A stretch of 64,000 nucleotides of DNA from Pseudomonas serboccidentalis (GTDB lineage Bacteria > Pseudomonadota > Gammaproteobacteria > Pseudomonadales > Pseudomonadaceae). Every line of letters starts with the position of its first letter. Within the stretch, counting starts at the first letter, position 1. Made by a program: the position numbers and the translations under genes. Positions 1 through 9,083 of this stretch are shown in pieces. The DNA lies in the NCBI RefSeq assembly GCF_028830055.1, contig NZ_CP101655.1:4831857-4895856 (forward strand), given 5' to 3'. Under the pieces are notes generated by a model. The model made no database searches and was not told the origin of the DNA. It saw only the letters and a list, made by a program, of their open reading frames with translations.

Positions 1-13
1 AGCTCCTACAGGG
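1..13. repeat. End of a REP element
   Basis: The first bases (agctcctacaggg) match the outer arm of the family-A REP elements found elsewhere in the window (for example 6401-6503). Only the edge of the element is inside the window. It lies just past the stop codon of the ABC permease gene, the usual place for these repeats here. Confidence 0.6.
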
Positions 14-26
14 ATATTGCGGTCGA

Positions 27-806
27 TCAGGTCCGCATCCCGCGCCCACTCACCAGCAACCGCGCACAACCGAGATACAACACCACGGTCGCCACCAGCA
101 TGAAGGTGATCGCAATGCCGATGCGGATATCCGACACCCCGAGAATGCCGTAGCGAAAGGCGTTGACCATGTGCAGTACCGGGTTGGCCAGCGACACGGT
201 CTGCCAGAACGGCGGCAGCAAGGTGATCGAGTAGAACACCCCGCCCAGGTAGGTCAGCGGCGTCAGCACAAACGTCGGGATGATCGAGATGTCATCGAAG
301 TTGCGCGCAAACACGGCGTTGATAAAGCCCAGCAGCGAGAAGATCGTCGCCGTCAGCACCACCACGAGGATGGTCACGCCGAGGTGATGCACCTGCAGAT
401 GCGTGAAGAACAGCGACAGAATCGTCACGATCACGCCAACCATCAGACCACGCAACACACCGCCGATGGTGAAGCCGATCAGAATCGTGTGCGGCGACAC
501 GGGCGACACCATCAGCTCTTCGATGGAGCGCTGGAACTTGCTGCCGAAGAAACTCGAGACCACGTTACCGTAGGAGTTGGTGATCACCGACATCATGATC
601 AGCCCCGGCACGATGTACTCCATGTAAGTGAAGCCACCCATGTCGCCGATCTGCCGACCGATCAGGTTACCGAAGATCACAAAGTACAGAACCATGGTGA
701 TCGCCGGCGGCAGCAGCGTCTGCGGCCAGATCCGCGTGAAGCGTTTGACCTCGCGGTAAACGATGGTCTGCAGGGCGACGAGGTTGGGACGGAATTCGGA
801 ACTCAT
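27..806 (-). CDS. ABC-2 type transporter permease
   Basis: Inner-membrane permease of an ABC-2 exporter, 259 aa. The sequence has about six hydrophobic segments: an N-terminal one around residues 30-55, then clusters at about 65-90, 105-135, 140-165, 175-200 and 230-250. The family usually moves drugs, lipids or polysaccharides outward; the substrate here cannot be read from the sequence. The ATG at 806 overlaps the stop of the upstream ATPase gene by 4 nt, so the two are translationally coupled and form one exporter. It resembles the YadG/YadH pair of E. coli in layout. Confidence 0.9.
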   Translation of the reverse strand: MSSEFRPNLVALQTIVYREVKRFTRIWPQTLLPPAITMVLYFVIFGNLIGRQIGDMGGFTYMEYIVPGLIMMSVITNSYGNVVSSFFGSKFQRSIEELMVSPVSPHTILIGFTIGGVLRGLMVGVIVTILSLFFTHLQVHHLGVTILVVVLTATIFSLLGFINAVFARNFDDISIIPTFVLTPLTYLGGVFYSITLLPPFWQTVSLANPVLHMVNAFRYGILGVSDIRIGIAITFMLVATVVLYLGCARLLVSGRGMRT

Positions 807-1735
807 ACCGCCACCTTCGACAGATTTTTCTCCACCAGGGACACGAACAGCTCCTCGAGGCGATTGGTTTTGTTACGCAGGCTCAGCACTTCGATGTTCT
901 GCTGCGCTAACTGAGTGAACAGCGCGGTGATGCCCATGGATTTGTCGACCTGGACTTCCAGGGTATGGCTGTCGATCAACCGGGCGGGATAGCCGATCAG
1001 TTGCGGCGCGGCGCTCAAGTCGTTTTTCAGATCCAGCAGGAAGGTCTCGACGTGCAACTGGCCCAGCAACTGTTTCATGCTGGTGTTCTCGACGATGGTG
1101 CCGTGGTCGATGATGGCGATGTTGCGGCACAGTTGTTCAGCCTCTTCCAGATAATGCGTGGTGAGGATGATGGTGATGCCTTTCTGGTTCAGCTCGGTGA
1201 GGAACGTCCACATCGAGCGGCGCAGTTCGATGTCGACCCCGGCGGTCGGTTCATCGAGGATCAACAGGCGTGGCTCATGCACCAACGCACGGGCAATCAT
1301 CAGGCGCCGCTTCATGCCGCCGGACAGCGAACGCGACGGTACATCGCGTTTGTCCCACAGCCCGAGCTGGGTCAGGTACTGCTCGGCGCGTTCCTTGGCG
1401 ACCTTCGCCGGAATGCCGTAGTAACCGGCCTGGGTCACGACGATGTCGAAGGTCTTTTCGAACTGGTTGAAGTTGAATTCCTGAGGCACCACGCCGATCG
1501 AGCGCTTGAGCGCGGCGGGGTTCTTGTCCAGGTCATGGCCGAAAATATTCACCGTGCCGCTGGTCTTGTTCACCAGGGTCGAGAGAATACCGATGGTCGT
1601 GGATTTGCCGGCACCGTTAGGGCCGAGCAAGGCGAAAAAATCACCTTCGGCAACGTCCAGATCGATACCACTCAAGGCCTGGAACCCGTTGCCGTAGGTT
1701 TTGGTTAGCTGCCGGATGGACAGAGCGGAACTCAT
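803..1735 (-). CDS. ABC transporter ATP-binding protein
   Basis: ATPase subunit of the same exporter, 310 aa from the ATG at 1735. An upstream extension with no domain homology is possible but unlikely. Visible motifs are Walker A GPNGAGKST (about residue 38), signature LSGGMKRRL, Walker B LLILDEPTAGVD and the H-loop TTHYLEEAE. The last 70 or so residues form the C-terminal extension typical of CcmA/YadG-type drug or polymer exporters. It is followed by the permease gene with a 4-nt overlap. Expression probably starts in the short gap at 1736-1868. Confidence 0.93.
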   Translation of the reverse strand: MSSALSIRQLTKTYGNGFQALSGIDLDVAEGDFFALLGPNGAGKSTTIGILSTLVNKTSGTVNIFGHDLDKNPAALKRSIGVVPQEFNFNQFEKTFDIVVTQAGYYGIPAKVAKERAEQYLTQLGLWDKRDVPSRSLSGGMKRRLMIARALVHEPRLLILDEPTAGVDIELRRSMWTFLTELNQKGITIILTTHYLEEAEQLCRNIAIIDHGTIVENTSMKQLLGQLHVETFLLDLKNDLSAAPQLIGYPARLIDSHTLEVQVDKSMGITALFTQLAQQNIEVLSLRNKTNRLEELFVSLVEKNLSKVAV

Positions 1736-1868
1736 ATCTGATTTACGCACCAAGAAGGGAAGAAAAGGAAAGGTTAGGCCGGGCGGCGAACAAAACAACC
1801 ACGGCACGTGAGCGCAATGGTGCTTGCCGCCGCCACACAAGTACAGTCAAGTGTGTTGATAGTTATTA

Positions 1869-2492
1869 TCAAGTCAACGCGGTCATAACCGCTTTCTGAT
1901 AGGCCGGACGCTGTTTCAATCGTGCGTACCAGGCCTCCAGGTGCGGCTGCGAGGTGCGCTCGATAGGCATTTCGAACCAGGCATAAATGAAACTGCCGAG
2001 GGGAATATCGCCCATGCCGATTTCGTTTCCGGACAAATACGGCTGGCTGGCGAGCGCCTGATCGGCCATGGCCAGCAGCGCCGTGCACTCCTTGATCGCG
2101 GCGTTGATCGCAGGCCAGTCCTGCTTGTCCGCCGGCGTGCGCAGAACCCCCCAGAACACAGTGCGGAACGGCCCGGCAAAACTCGAGGTAGTCCAGTCCA
2201 TCCATTTGTCGGCGATGGCTCGGCTCTGCGGGTCCGCCGAGTACCACGCACTGTTCGGCGCATGCTTGGCCAGCAGGTAACGCACGATGGCGTTGGATTC
2301 CCACAGCACAAAGCCGTCATCCTCGATCACCGGTACCCGGCCGTTCGGATTCATCGCCCGATACTCAGGCGTATCGACCACACCGAAGGCACCCCCGGCG
2401 TCAATCGCCTCGTAGGCCAGACCAAGCTCCTCGGCGGCCCACAGTGGCTTCCTGACATTCGATGAATTTTTCCGTCCCCAGATCTTCAGCAT
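1869..2492 (-). CDS. Glutathione S-transferase family protein
   Basis: 207-aa GST. The N-terminal thioredoxin-like domain starts MLKIWGRKNSSNVRK, where the first Ser of the SSN stretch is the likely activating residue, as in theta/beta-like GSTs. The segment NPNGRVPVIEDDGFVLWESNAI is the classic cis-Pro/glutathione gamma-Glu binding loop. The remaining 120 residues are the alpha-helical C-terminal domain. It would conjugate or reduce electrophiles in the cytoplasm; the substrate is unknown. It sits just upstream of the ABC exporter on the same strand, so a joint detoxification role is possible but not shown. Confidence 0.9.
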   Translation of the reverse strand: MLKIWGRKNSSNVRKPLWAAEELGLAYEAIDAGGAFGVVDTPEYRAMNPNGRVPVIEDDGFVLWESNAIVRYLLAKHAPNSAWYSADPQSRAIADKWMDWTTSSFAGPFRTVFWGVLRTPADKQDWPAINAAIKECTALLAMADQALASQPYLSGNEIGMGDIPLGSFIYAWFEMPIERTSQPHLEAWYARLKQRPAYQKAVMTALT

Positions 2493-2535
2493 GACCGCCT
2501 CTTTTCAAATGAGTGGGCGAGCAGCATACGCCGGA

Positions 2536-3195
2536 TCAGACACGGCTCAAATCCGTCTGCATATCACCCAGGGTCTTCGCTTGTTGTCCGCCGAACAGAT
2601 GCGGGTAGCACTTTTCCAGGTGTTCGAAGAAGAACTGCTCCGGCACATCGCTGAACTGGCCGTGATCGACCAGGTACTCCATCAAATGCGCGCCGTCGCG
2701 GTTGTACGGGTGGAACACGCTGTCGTTGATCCCGTCGAACTCCAGCGGCGCGACGTTGAACAACTCGCAGAGTTGCTGGTTGAAGGCCGGCGTGGCTTTG
2801 ACCCAGCGATCGTTGAGGAACAGCTCGGTGTAGCCGTGCATGGCGAACACGTCACTGCGCAGCAGCTCCAGCAGACGCGGAGTCGACAGGTGGTTCCTGA
2901 CGTCAGCCAGACCGATGCGCGCGGGAATGCCGCAATGCCGCGCACACCCGGCGAGCAACGTGGCTTTGGGCACGCAATAGCTTTCCCCGGTCGCCAAGGC
3001 ATGGCTGCCACACAGGGTTTGCGGGTCGAGGCTGAACGTATACGGGTTGTAGCGCACCGCTTCGCGCACGGCGTAATAGAGACTGATCGCCTGCGCGAGC
3101 GGGTCGCCACTGGCACCCCGATGTCGTTCGGCGAACTCCACCACCGCCGGGTGGTCACTATCGATGAAGCGGCCGGGGTTCAGATACTCGCGCAT
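2536..3195 (-). CDS. Transglutaminase-like domain protein
   Basis: 219-aa protein with a transglutaminase/protease-like core. The segment ATGESYCVPKATLLAGCARHCGIPARIG carries the presumed nucleophilic Cys, and AMHGYTELFLNDRWVKATPAFN carries the His and the region of the third catalytic residue (Asn where many relatives have Asp). The start at 3195 is chosen because AGGAG lies 8 nt upstream; a longer frame to 3270 has no such site. There is no signal peptide, so it acts in the cytoplasm. Bacterial members include proteases, peptidases and amidases; the substrate here is unknown. Confidence 0.8.
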   Translation of the reverse strand: MREYLNPGRFIDSDHPAVVEFAERHRGASGDPLAQAISLYYAVREAVRYNPYTFSLDPQTLCGSHALATGESYCVPKATLLAGCARHCGIPARIGLADVRNHLSTPRLLELLRSDVFAMHGYTELFLNDRWVKATPAFNQQLCELFNVAPLEFDGINDSVFHPYNRDGAHLMEYLVDHGQFSDVPEQFFFEHLEKCYPHLFGGQQAKTLGDMQTDLSRV

Positions 3196-3443
3196 GACGT
3201 TTTTCTCCTGGGTGAGTCCCGAGTCTAGCGACAGCTCAAGCACAGAGATAACGACGTTTCGGCCAAACATGCACGCAAAGGCGCGGGATTAGCGAACGAA
3301 TTCCTACAGGTGTTGCCCACCGAACCTACGAAAACCATCCGGGGTTTCCCACGATTTCAATCACCTTGCTCTGACCACCCGGTTTTACAGATGCCGTCTA
3401 AGCTCTGGAGGGTCGATTTGCCTTGGTTCACGGAGGACTGAAT

Positions 3444-5891
3444 ATGCTGTTGTTGTGGATACTGGTTTTGATCGTTGGCGTGGCGTATCTCGCCCACCGG
3501 CGCATCGCCCCGCTGCCCGCGTTGGGCATCGTTGCCGTCTACCTGCTGGCGATGGGTATTTTCAGTCATGCACCGGGCTGGTTGTTGCTGGTGTTCTGGG
3601 TCCTGCTGGCGGTGGTCGCCGCGCCGTTGCTGCTGCCTGACCTGCGCCGCAAGCACTTCACCGCGCCGCTGTTCAACTGGTTCCAGAAGACCCTGCCGCC
3701 GATGTCGCAGACCGAACGCGACGCGATCGATGCCGGCACCGTGTGGTGGGACGGTGAACTGTTCAGCGGTCGTCCGAACTGGGACAAACTGCTGTCGTAT
3801 CCCAAGGTCCAGTTGACCGAGGAAGAACAGGCCTTCATCGACGGCCCGACCGAAGAACTCTGCGCAATGGTCACTGACTGGCAGATCGGCCAGTCGATGG
3901 ACCTGCCGCCCGAAGCCTGGAGCCACATCAAGGAACACGGTTTCTTCGCCCTGATCATTCCCAAGGAATTCGGCGGCAAGGGCTTTTCCGCCTATGCCCA
4001 CTCGCAAGTGGCGATGAAGCTCGCGACCCGCAGCGGCGACCTCGCCTCCACCGTGATGGTGCCCAACTCCCTCGGCCCGGCCGAACTGCTGCTGCATTAC
4101 GGCACCGATGAACAACGCAATCACTACCTGCCACGGCTGGCCCGTGGCGACGACATTCCGTGCTTCGCCCTCACTGGTCCGCTGGCAGGCTCCGATGCAG
4201 GTGCCATGCCGGACACCGGGATCATCTGCAAGGGCCAGTGGGAGGGCCAGGAAGTCATCGGCCTGCGCCTGAACTGGGAAAAACGCTACATCACCCTCGG
4301 CCCGGTAGCGACCCTGCTCGGCCTGGCCTTCAAGGCTTATGACCCGGACCATCTGCTGGGCGACAAGAGCGATCTGGGAATCAGCCTGGCGCTGATTCCC
4401 ACCGACACACCGGGCGTGGAAATCGGCCGTCGCCACCTGCCACTGGGTGCCGCGTTCATGAACGGCCCGAACTCGGGTAAAGACGTGTTCATCCCGCTGG
4501 ACTACCTCATCGGCGGCCAGGAAATGCTCGGCAAGGGCTGGATGATGCTGATGAACTGCCTGTCGGTCGGGCGTTCGATTTCACTGCCGGCAGTGGGCAC
4601 AGGTGCGGCCAAGTTCACCAGTCTGGTGACCGGTCAATACGCGCAGATTCGTGAGCAGTTCAACGTACCGCTGTCGGCCTTCGAAGGCATTCAGGAAGCC
4701 ATGGCTCGCATCGGCGGCAATGCCTGGATGATGGACGCAGCGCGCATGCTCACCGCCAACGCGGTGGATCTGGGCGAGAAACCGTCGGTGCTGTCGGCGA
4801 TCCTCAAGTATCACCTGACCGAACGCGGCCGCGAGTGCATCAGCCACGCCATGGACGTGCACGGCGGCAAGGCCATCATCATGGGCCCGAACAACTACCT
4901 CGGACGCAGCTGGAATGGCGCACCGATCTTCATCACCGTGGAAGGCGCGAACATCCTCTCGCGCAACCTGATGATCTTCGGTCAGGGCGCCATTCGCTGC
5001 CATCCGTTCGTCCTCAAGGAAATGGCCCTCGCCGGACGCGAGGACAAGGAACAGGCACTGAAAGAATTCGACGGCCTGCTGCTCAAGCACATCGGTTTCG
5101 CGGTGAGCAACGCGGCCAGCACGCTGGTGCTGAACCTGGGCTTCGGCCACTTCGAGCCTGCGCCCGGGGACAAGATCAGTCAGGGCTACTTCCGCGCACT
5201 CAACCGTCAGGCCGCAGCCTTCGCAATGCTGGCCGACTTCAGCATGATGCTGCTGGGCGGCGAACTGAAACGCCGCGAACGCCTGTCGGCGCGTCTCGGC
5301 GATGTATTGAGCAACCTGTACCTGGCCTCCGCCGCGCTCAAGCGTTATCACGATCTGGATTCGCCGGCGCATATGGAACCGCTGTTCCGCTGGGCCATGG
5401 AAGAAAGCCTCGGCCAGTCGGAGCGCGCGCTGGATGAGTTGCTGAGCAACTTCCCTAACAAGCTGTTCGGCTGCCTGTTGCGAGTGATCGTGTTCCCGTT
5501 CGGCCGTCGCCACAAAGGGCCGTCGGACAAGCTCGGCGCCGAAGTGGCCGCCGTGATCGGCCGCGCCAAAGGCGATCCGACCCTCGAAGAACTGCTCGCC
5601 GGCTGCTATCGCCCGCAGTCCGCTGACGACGCCGTCGGTGCCCTGCAACATGCCAGCGATCTGCTGAGCGCGGTACAGCCGCTGCACAAGAAACTGCACA
5701 CTTCGCTCAAGAGCGGTCAGGTCAAACCGCTGGCGGGTGAGCACGCTATCGATGCGGCGCTGGAGGCCGGGGTGTTGCAACCGCAGGAAGCACAGAGCCT
5801 GCGCGATGCCGAAGCGGCACGGCGCAAGGTGATCGACGTCGATGATTTCGACAAGGAAGAGCTGAAACAGGCAGAGGGCAAAGTCCGCTGA
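3444..5891 (+). CDS. fadE: FadE-type acyl-CoA dehydrogenase
   Basis: 815 aa, the size of E. coli FadE (814) and about twice the usual acyl-CoA dehydrogenase. It catalyses the first, FAD-dependent step of fatty-acid beta-oxidation. Residues 1-60 hold two hydrophobic segments that anchor it to the inner membrane. The dehydrogenase core follows (FALTGPLAGSDAGAMPDTG for substrate binding, HGGKAIIMGPNNYLGRSWNGAPI in the C-terminal helical domain). The last 250 residues are the FadE-specific extension. The ATG at 3444 has GGAGG 7 nt upstream and is preferred over 3423. A small gene follows at 5981. Confidence 0.93.
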   Translation: MLLLWILVLIVGVAYLAHRRIAPLPALGIVAVYLLAMGIFSHAPGWLLLVFWVLLAVVAAPLLLPDLRRKHFTAPLFNWFQKTLPPMSQTERDAIDAGTVWWDGELFSGRPNWDKLLSYPKVQLTEEEQAFIDGPTEELCAMVTDWQIGQSMDLPPEAWSHIKEHGFFALIIPKEFGGKGFSAYAHSQVAMKLATRSGDLASTVMVPNSLGPAELLLHYGTDEQRNHYLPRLARGDDIPCFALTGPLAGSDAGAMPDTGIICKGQWEGQEVIGLRLNWEKRYITLGPVATLLGLAFKAYDPDHLLGDKSDLGISLALIPTDTPGVEIGRRHLPLGAAFMNGPNSGKDVFIPLDYLIGGQEMLGKGWMMLMNCLSVGRSISLPAVGTGAAKFTSLVTGQYAQIREQFNVPLSAFEGIQEAMARIGGNAWMMDAARMLTANAVDLGEKPSVLSAILKYHLTERGRECISHAMDVHGGKAIIMGPNNYLGRSWNGAPIFITVEGANILSRNLMIFGQGAIRCHPFVLKEMALAGREDKEQALKEFDGLLLKHIGFAVSNAASTLVLNLGFGHFEPAPGDKISQGYFRALNRQAAAFAMLADFSMMLLGGELKRRERLSARLGDVLSNLYLASAALKRYHDLDSPAHMEPLFRWAMEESLGQSERALDELLSNFPNKLFGCLLRVIVFPFGRRHKGPSDKLGAEVAAVIGRAKGDPTLEELLAGCYRPQSADDAVGALQHASDLLSAVQPLHKKLHTSLKSGQVKPLAGEHAIDAALEAGVLQPQEAQSLRDAEAARRKVIDVDDFDKEELKQAEGKVR

Positions 5892-5980
5892 TCCTGACAA
5901 CCGTGTAGCTGTTTATTTGTGAAAAACGGGCGCGAGGGCTTTATACTCCCGCGCCCGTTTTGCTCTTGAGGACTTATCTC

Positions 5981-6388
5981 GTGTCCAACGTCGTCGCCGA
6001 TCATCTTGTTTTGCTCGACCACCTGCGCAGTATCCTGGTCGCCGTAGGTGAGGCCGAACAGGTTCCCGAAGAAAGCCATGCCTTGTTCCTGGAGCGCTTC
6101 GACGAACTGCTGAAGTCACTGCCGATCGATCCGATCGAAAGCCAGTATCTGGGCCAGGACATCCTGACCCAAGTGATTACCCGTTACCCGCAAATTGCCC
6201 ACCTGATCCCGCGGGATCTGCTGTGGTTCTTCGCTGGCGACTGCCTGCACTACCTGTCCGATGAAGAAATCGACCTGTACCAGGCGCTGGAAGAACGTCG
6301 CTACGAAGCCGAACAGAACGACGAACCGTTCGACTGGAATCAGGAAAAACAGCTGCTGGCGATGTCTGCACAAGACAGCAAGCACTAA
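5981..6388 (+). CDS. Conserved hypothetical protein downstream of fadE
   Basis: 135 aa, acidic, all-helical in appearance, no signal peptide or membrane segment. It starts at GTG 5981, preceded by a GAGG ribosome site at 5967-5970. The sequence has paired aromatic and acidic runs (RDLLWFFAGDCLHYLSDEEIDLYQALEERRYEAEQ) and no motif I can assign. I recall a gene of this kind next to the FadE homologue in P. aeruginosa (about PA2814), which supports it being real. Function unknown; co-transcription with fadE is plausible given the 89-bp gap. Confidence 0.8.
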   Translation: MSNVVADHLVLLDHLRSILVAVGEAEQVPEESHALFLERFDELLKSLPIDPIESQYLGQDILTQVITRYPQIAHLIPRDLLWFFAGDCLHYLSDEEIDLYQALEERRYEAEQNDEPFDWNQEKQLLAMSAQDSKH

Positions 6389-6400
6389 GCTTCCAAAGAT

Positions 6401-6503
6401 CAAAAGATCGCAGCCTGCGGCAGCTCCTACAGGGGATTGTGTGCATCCGTTTCCACGGTCGTACACAGTCAATGCAGGAGCTGCCGCAGGCTGCGATCTT
6501 TTG
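6401..6503. repeat. REP pair, family A
   Basis: Two inverted copies of the 28-nt REP arm (caaaagatcgcagcctgcgg... and its complement at 6476-6503) flank a 47-nt loop. The pair lies between two convergent genes and ends next to the stop codon of the LysR gene at 6506. As RNA it would form a strong hairpin, so it may end or stabilise both transcripts. Confidence 0.9.
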
Positions 6504-6505
6504 CT

Positions 6506-7504
6506 TTAAAGAAGCCCTTCACTCTCCGGCAGCTCATACGCCATCGCCAGATTGTTCGACGCGCCCGCCTTGCCTGGCTTGCTCAATGTCGGCTCCTTCT
6601 CCAGACACTCCACCAGATAATCGATGAACACCCGCAGCTTCGGCGGCAGATAGCGCGTCGGCGAATGCAGTAACCACAGGCCGCCGTGGTAAGACGCCAG
6701 GAATGTCCACTCCGGTAACACCTGCACAATCAACTTCTGCTCCAGCGCATAACGCGCGGTGAAATACGGCAGGCTGCCGATACCGATGTGCTGCAACACG
6801 GCCCCCAGGCGCACGCCGGTATGGTTGGCGGCATAGCGGCCACGCACGCCGACCGTCACCGCCTTGCTGCCCTTCTTGAATTTCCAGCGTGCATCGCTCG
6901 GGGTTTCGCCCAGATAGATGCAGCTGTGATTGAGCAGGTCATGCGGGTGCGTCGGGGTGCCGTGTTCGGCGAGGTATTGCGGGGTGGCGCAGAGCAAATG
7001 GTCGATAGTCAGCAACTGACGCCCGACCAGACCTGCCGGCGGACGATCAGTAATACGAATCGCCAGATCGACATGATCGTCGATCAGATCAACCTGGCGG
7101 TCCTCCAAGAGCAACTCGACATCGACCTTGGGATAACGCCGCAGAAACTCGGGCATGTGCGGATGAATCACGAAGCGCCCGACCGCTTTCGGCACGCTGA
7201 CGCGCACCAGCCCTTCCGCCTCATGGGTGAACTGGCCACTGATCTCCATCACCGACTTGGCGGCGCTGACCATCTCCTGACAACGCTTGAACACTTCTTC
7301 GCCACCGTCACTCAAGCGCAGTTTGCGTGTGGTGCGCTGCAGCAAACGCGTGGCCAAGGCTTTTTCCAGGCGGGAAATGCTGCGACTGATCGCCGACGGC
7401 GACGACCCCAGTTGGCGGGCCGCCTCGGAGAAACTGCCGGTCTCCACGACCTTGACGAAGATCGCCATTTCACCGAGCAGTGGCAGCGGAAGATTGATGC
7501 TCAC
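6506..7504 (-). CDS. LysR family transcriptional regulator
   Basis: 332 aa. Residues 10-70 form the winged helix-turn-helix (EMAIFVKVVETGSFSEAARQLGSSPSAISRSISRLEKAL), followed by a periplasmic-binding-protein-like effector domain. The subfamily resembles the AaeR/DsdC-unlike 'CrgA' type with a short linker. The start is GTG 7504 with AAGGA about 10 nt upstream. The gene is divergent from the alaX-oxygenase-exporter operon, and the 90-bp gap holds that operon's promoter. By the usual LysR logic it would control those three genes and itself, responding to the amino acid they handle. This link is inferred from position only. Confidence 0.9.
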   Translation of the reverse strand: MSINLPLPLLGEMAIFVKVVETGSFSEAARQLGSSPSAISRSISRLEKALATRLLQRTTRKLRLSDGGEEVFKRCQEMVSAAKSVMEISGQFTHEAEGLVRVSVPKAVGRFVIHPHMPEFLRRYPKVDVELLLEDRQVDLIDDHVDLAIRITDRPPAGLVGRQLLTIDHLLCATPQYLAEHGTPTHPHDLLNHSCIYLGETPSDARWKFKKGSKAVTVGVRGRYAANHTGVRLGAVLQHIGIGSLPYFTARYALEQKLIVQVLPEWTFLASYHGGLWLLHSPTRYLPPKLRVFIDYLVECLEKEPTLSKPGKAGASNNLAMAYELPESEGLL

Positions 7505-7534
7505 AGCGCACAAGTCCTTTGATGTTTGAACGGA

Positions 7535-7563
7535 TTATCACGTTATTGCACGATTCATATAAT
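7535..7563 (+). promoter_or_regulatory. Sigma-70 promoter of the alaX operon
   Basis: TTATCA (7535-7540, four of six to TTGACA), a 17-bp spacer and a perfect TATAAT (7558-7563). Transcription would start near 7570, giving a 25-nt leader before the ATG at 7595. An imperfect dyad (TGAA at 7526-7529, TTCA at 7554-7557) spans the -35 region and could be the LysR site. Confidence 0.6.
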
Positions 7564-7594
7564 AAAAATAGAAACTTTAATAAGGGCATGGAAT

Positions 7595-8221
7595 ATGACG
7601 CTTCGCCTCTTTTTCCATAGTGATGACCTCAAGGCTAATGTGGAAGTCCTCGACTGCACGCCCCACGAGAACGAATTTGCCGTGGTGCTGCGCGCCACGC
7701 TGTTTCATCCGCAGGGTGGTGGTCAGCCTTGCGACACCGGCATGATCGGCGAAAGCCAGGTGCTGCGCGTGGTCCAGGAACCGGACCGGATCGTGCATTA
7801 CGTCGACCGCCCGGTGCCCCCCGGGATGACCTGCATCCACGTTGATGAGCAACGTCGCCGCTATAACACGCGCATGCATTCGGCCGGGCACCTGATCGGG
7901 CACTTCGTGCAGGCCATGGGCTGGACGCCGATCAAGGCGCACCACTGGCCAGACGAAGGCCGGGTACAGTTCAAACCGGGTGATACGGCACAAGAAGTCG
8001 ACGCGCCAACCGTTCAATACGGTATCAATCAGTGGATTGAACACGATTTGCCACGCCTGACCTCGCTGCGTGAAGGCGCGCGGGAAATCGGCTTTGGCGA
8101 ACTGCCAGCCTATGGCTGCGGCGGTACCCATGTACGTAGCCTGAAGGATTTGGGCACAGTCACGATCGCCTCCCTTTCGCAGAAGAAAGGCACGTTATCC
8201 GTCCACTACAGCGTGGATTAA
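7595..8221 (+). CDS. AlaX-type alanyl-tRNA editing protein
   Basis: 208-aa free-standing homologue of the AlaRS editing domain, which hydrolyses wrongly charged aminoacyl-tRNA(Ala). The zinc ligands are visible as H95-x3-H99 (HSAGH) and C175-x3-H179 (CGGTH). The loop HPQGGGQPCDTG (38-49) is the signature that precedes the editing core in AlaRS. The ATG at 7595 gives the normal family N-terminus; the longer frame from 7526 includes promoter DNA. It is first in an operon with a 2OG oxygenase and a LysE exporter. Its likely job here is to clear tRNA charged with the modified amino acid; this is inference. Confidence 0.88.
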   Translation: MTLRLFFHSDDLKANVEVLDCTPHENEFAVVLRATLFHPQGGGQPCDTGMIGESQVLRVVQEPDRIVHYVDRPVPPGMTCIHVDEQRRRYNTRMHSAGHLIGHFVQAMGWTPIKAHHWPDEGRVQFKPGDTAQEVDAPTVQYGINQWIEHDLPRLTSLREGAREIGFGELPAYGCGGTHVRSLKDLGTVTIASLSQKKGTLSVHYSVD

Positions 8222-8231
8222 GCATTTCGGG

Positions 8232-8281
8232 CGCTGCCCCGTGCAGCGTTCGACGCCGGGGGAACCGCACTCGCAGGTTCC
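8232..8281 (+). promoter_or_regulatory. Two tandem hairpins between alaX and the oxygenase gene
   Basis: The 75-nt gap contains CGCTGC-cccgt-GCAGCG (8232-8248) and GGAACC-N9-GGTTCC (8261-8281). Neither has a T-run, so they are not classical terminators. They could protect the mRNA end or set the ratio of the first gene to the next two. Confidence 0.4.
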
Positions 8282-8296
8282 GTTGACTATCGATAG

Positions 8297-9082
8297 ATGG
8301 ACCTAAAAACAATGATGCTAGACGTCGAGCGTCTCGATGAGACGTGCATAAAAAAACTGGCCAACGAAGAAGTCCTCGCCATTCGCGTCAAAGGCTTTTT
8401 GCCCGAGCCGCTGGCGATCCAGATTGGCGACAAGATTCTTGCTCCGGGCTTCGAGGGCTACATCAACGCGCCGAGCATCGGCCGGATCGGCATGGCGTTT
8501 TACGAGGCGGAAAACCAGCCGTTGCTGATCGAGGACTACTTCGAACGCGCCACCAGCAACATCGCCGAACTGCGCGAGCGTTGTGCGCCCTACTCCTCAC
8601 CAGTCGATACCCTGCGCTGCATGCTCGATGAGTCATGGCCGGCCGGTGCGCACCTGGAAAACCTCTACGGCCGCAAGATGTATGTCGGCCTGTCGCGGGT
8701 GGTCAAACCCGGCGTGTGCTTCCTCGCCCATCACGACATTTTCGCCAAGGACGCGCCGGACAGCTTTCAGGCCCGCAGCCTGGAGGCGCAGTTCGCCTGC
8801 AACGTGTACCTGAACATGCCGACCGAGGGCGGTGCGTTGCAGATGTGGGACGACGACATCACCCCGGATCAGTTCGACGAGATGCGCGGCGACAGCTACG
8901 GCATCGACCCGGCGCTACTCGGCCCGCCATCCCTTGAGGTGCGGCCGGAGCCGGGCGATTTCATCATGTTCAATTCGCGCTGCATGCACTCGGTCACCCC
9001 GGGTGTGGCGGATCCGCGGCTGAGCCTTTCCTTCTTTGTCGGCTATCGCGGCAATGCTTCACCCCTGACCTTCTGGAGCTGA
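8297..9082 (+). CDS. 2-oxoglutarate/Fe(II)-dependent oxygenase
   Basis: 261-aa soluble enzyme with the facial triad of 2OG-Fe(II) oxygenases: H145-x-D147 (AHHDIF) and distal H231 (CMHSVTPG). R241, ten residues after H231 in an RxS motif (RLSLSFF), should bind 2-oxoglutarate. Asp at 147 points to hydroxylation rather than halogenation, since aliphatic halogenases carry Gly or Ala there. The context (tRNA editing protein before, amino-acid exporter 2 bp after) suggests a free amino acid as substrate; this is inferred. The start could also be the ATG at 8312; neither has a strong ribosome site. Related free-amino-acid hydroxylases include BesD-like enzymes, but spacing between the iron ligands differs. 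Confidence 0.82.
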   Translation: MDLKTMMLDVERLDETCIKKLANEEVLAIRVKGFLPEPLAIQIGDKILAPGFEGYINAPSIGRIGMAFYEAENQPLLIEDYFERATSNIAELRERCAPYSSPVDTLRCMLDESWPAGAHLENLYGRKMYVGLSRVVKPGVCFLAHHDIFAKDAPDSFQARSLEAQFACNVYLNMPTEGGALQMWDDDITPDQFDEMRGDSYGIDPALLGPPSLEVRPEPGDFIMFNSRCMHSVTPGVADPRLSLSFFVGYRGNASPLTFWS

Positions 9083-9083
9083 G

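Noticed and set aside
8297..9082. Reading the 2OG enzyme as an amino-acid halogenase of the BesD type
   Set aside because: Halogenases lack the Asp of the HxD motif; here H145-H146-D147 is present, and the spacing to the distal His differs from what I recall of BesD.
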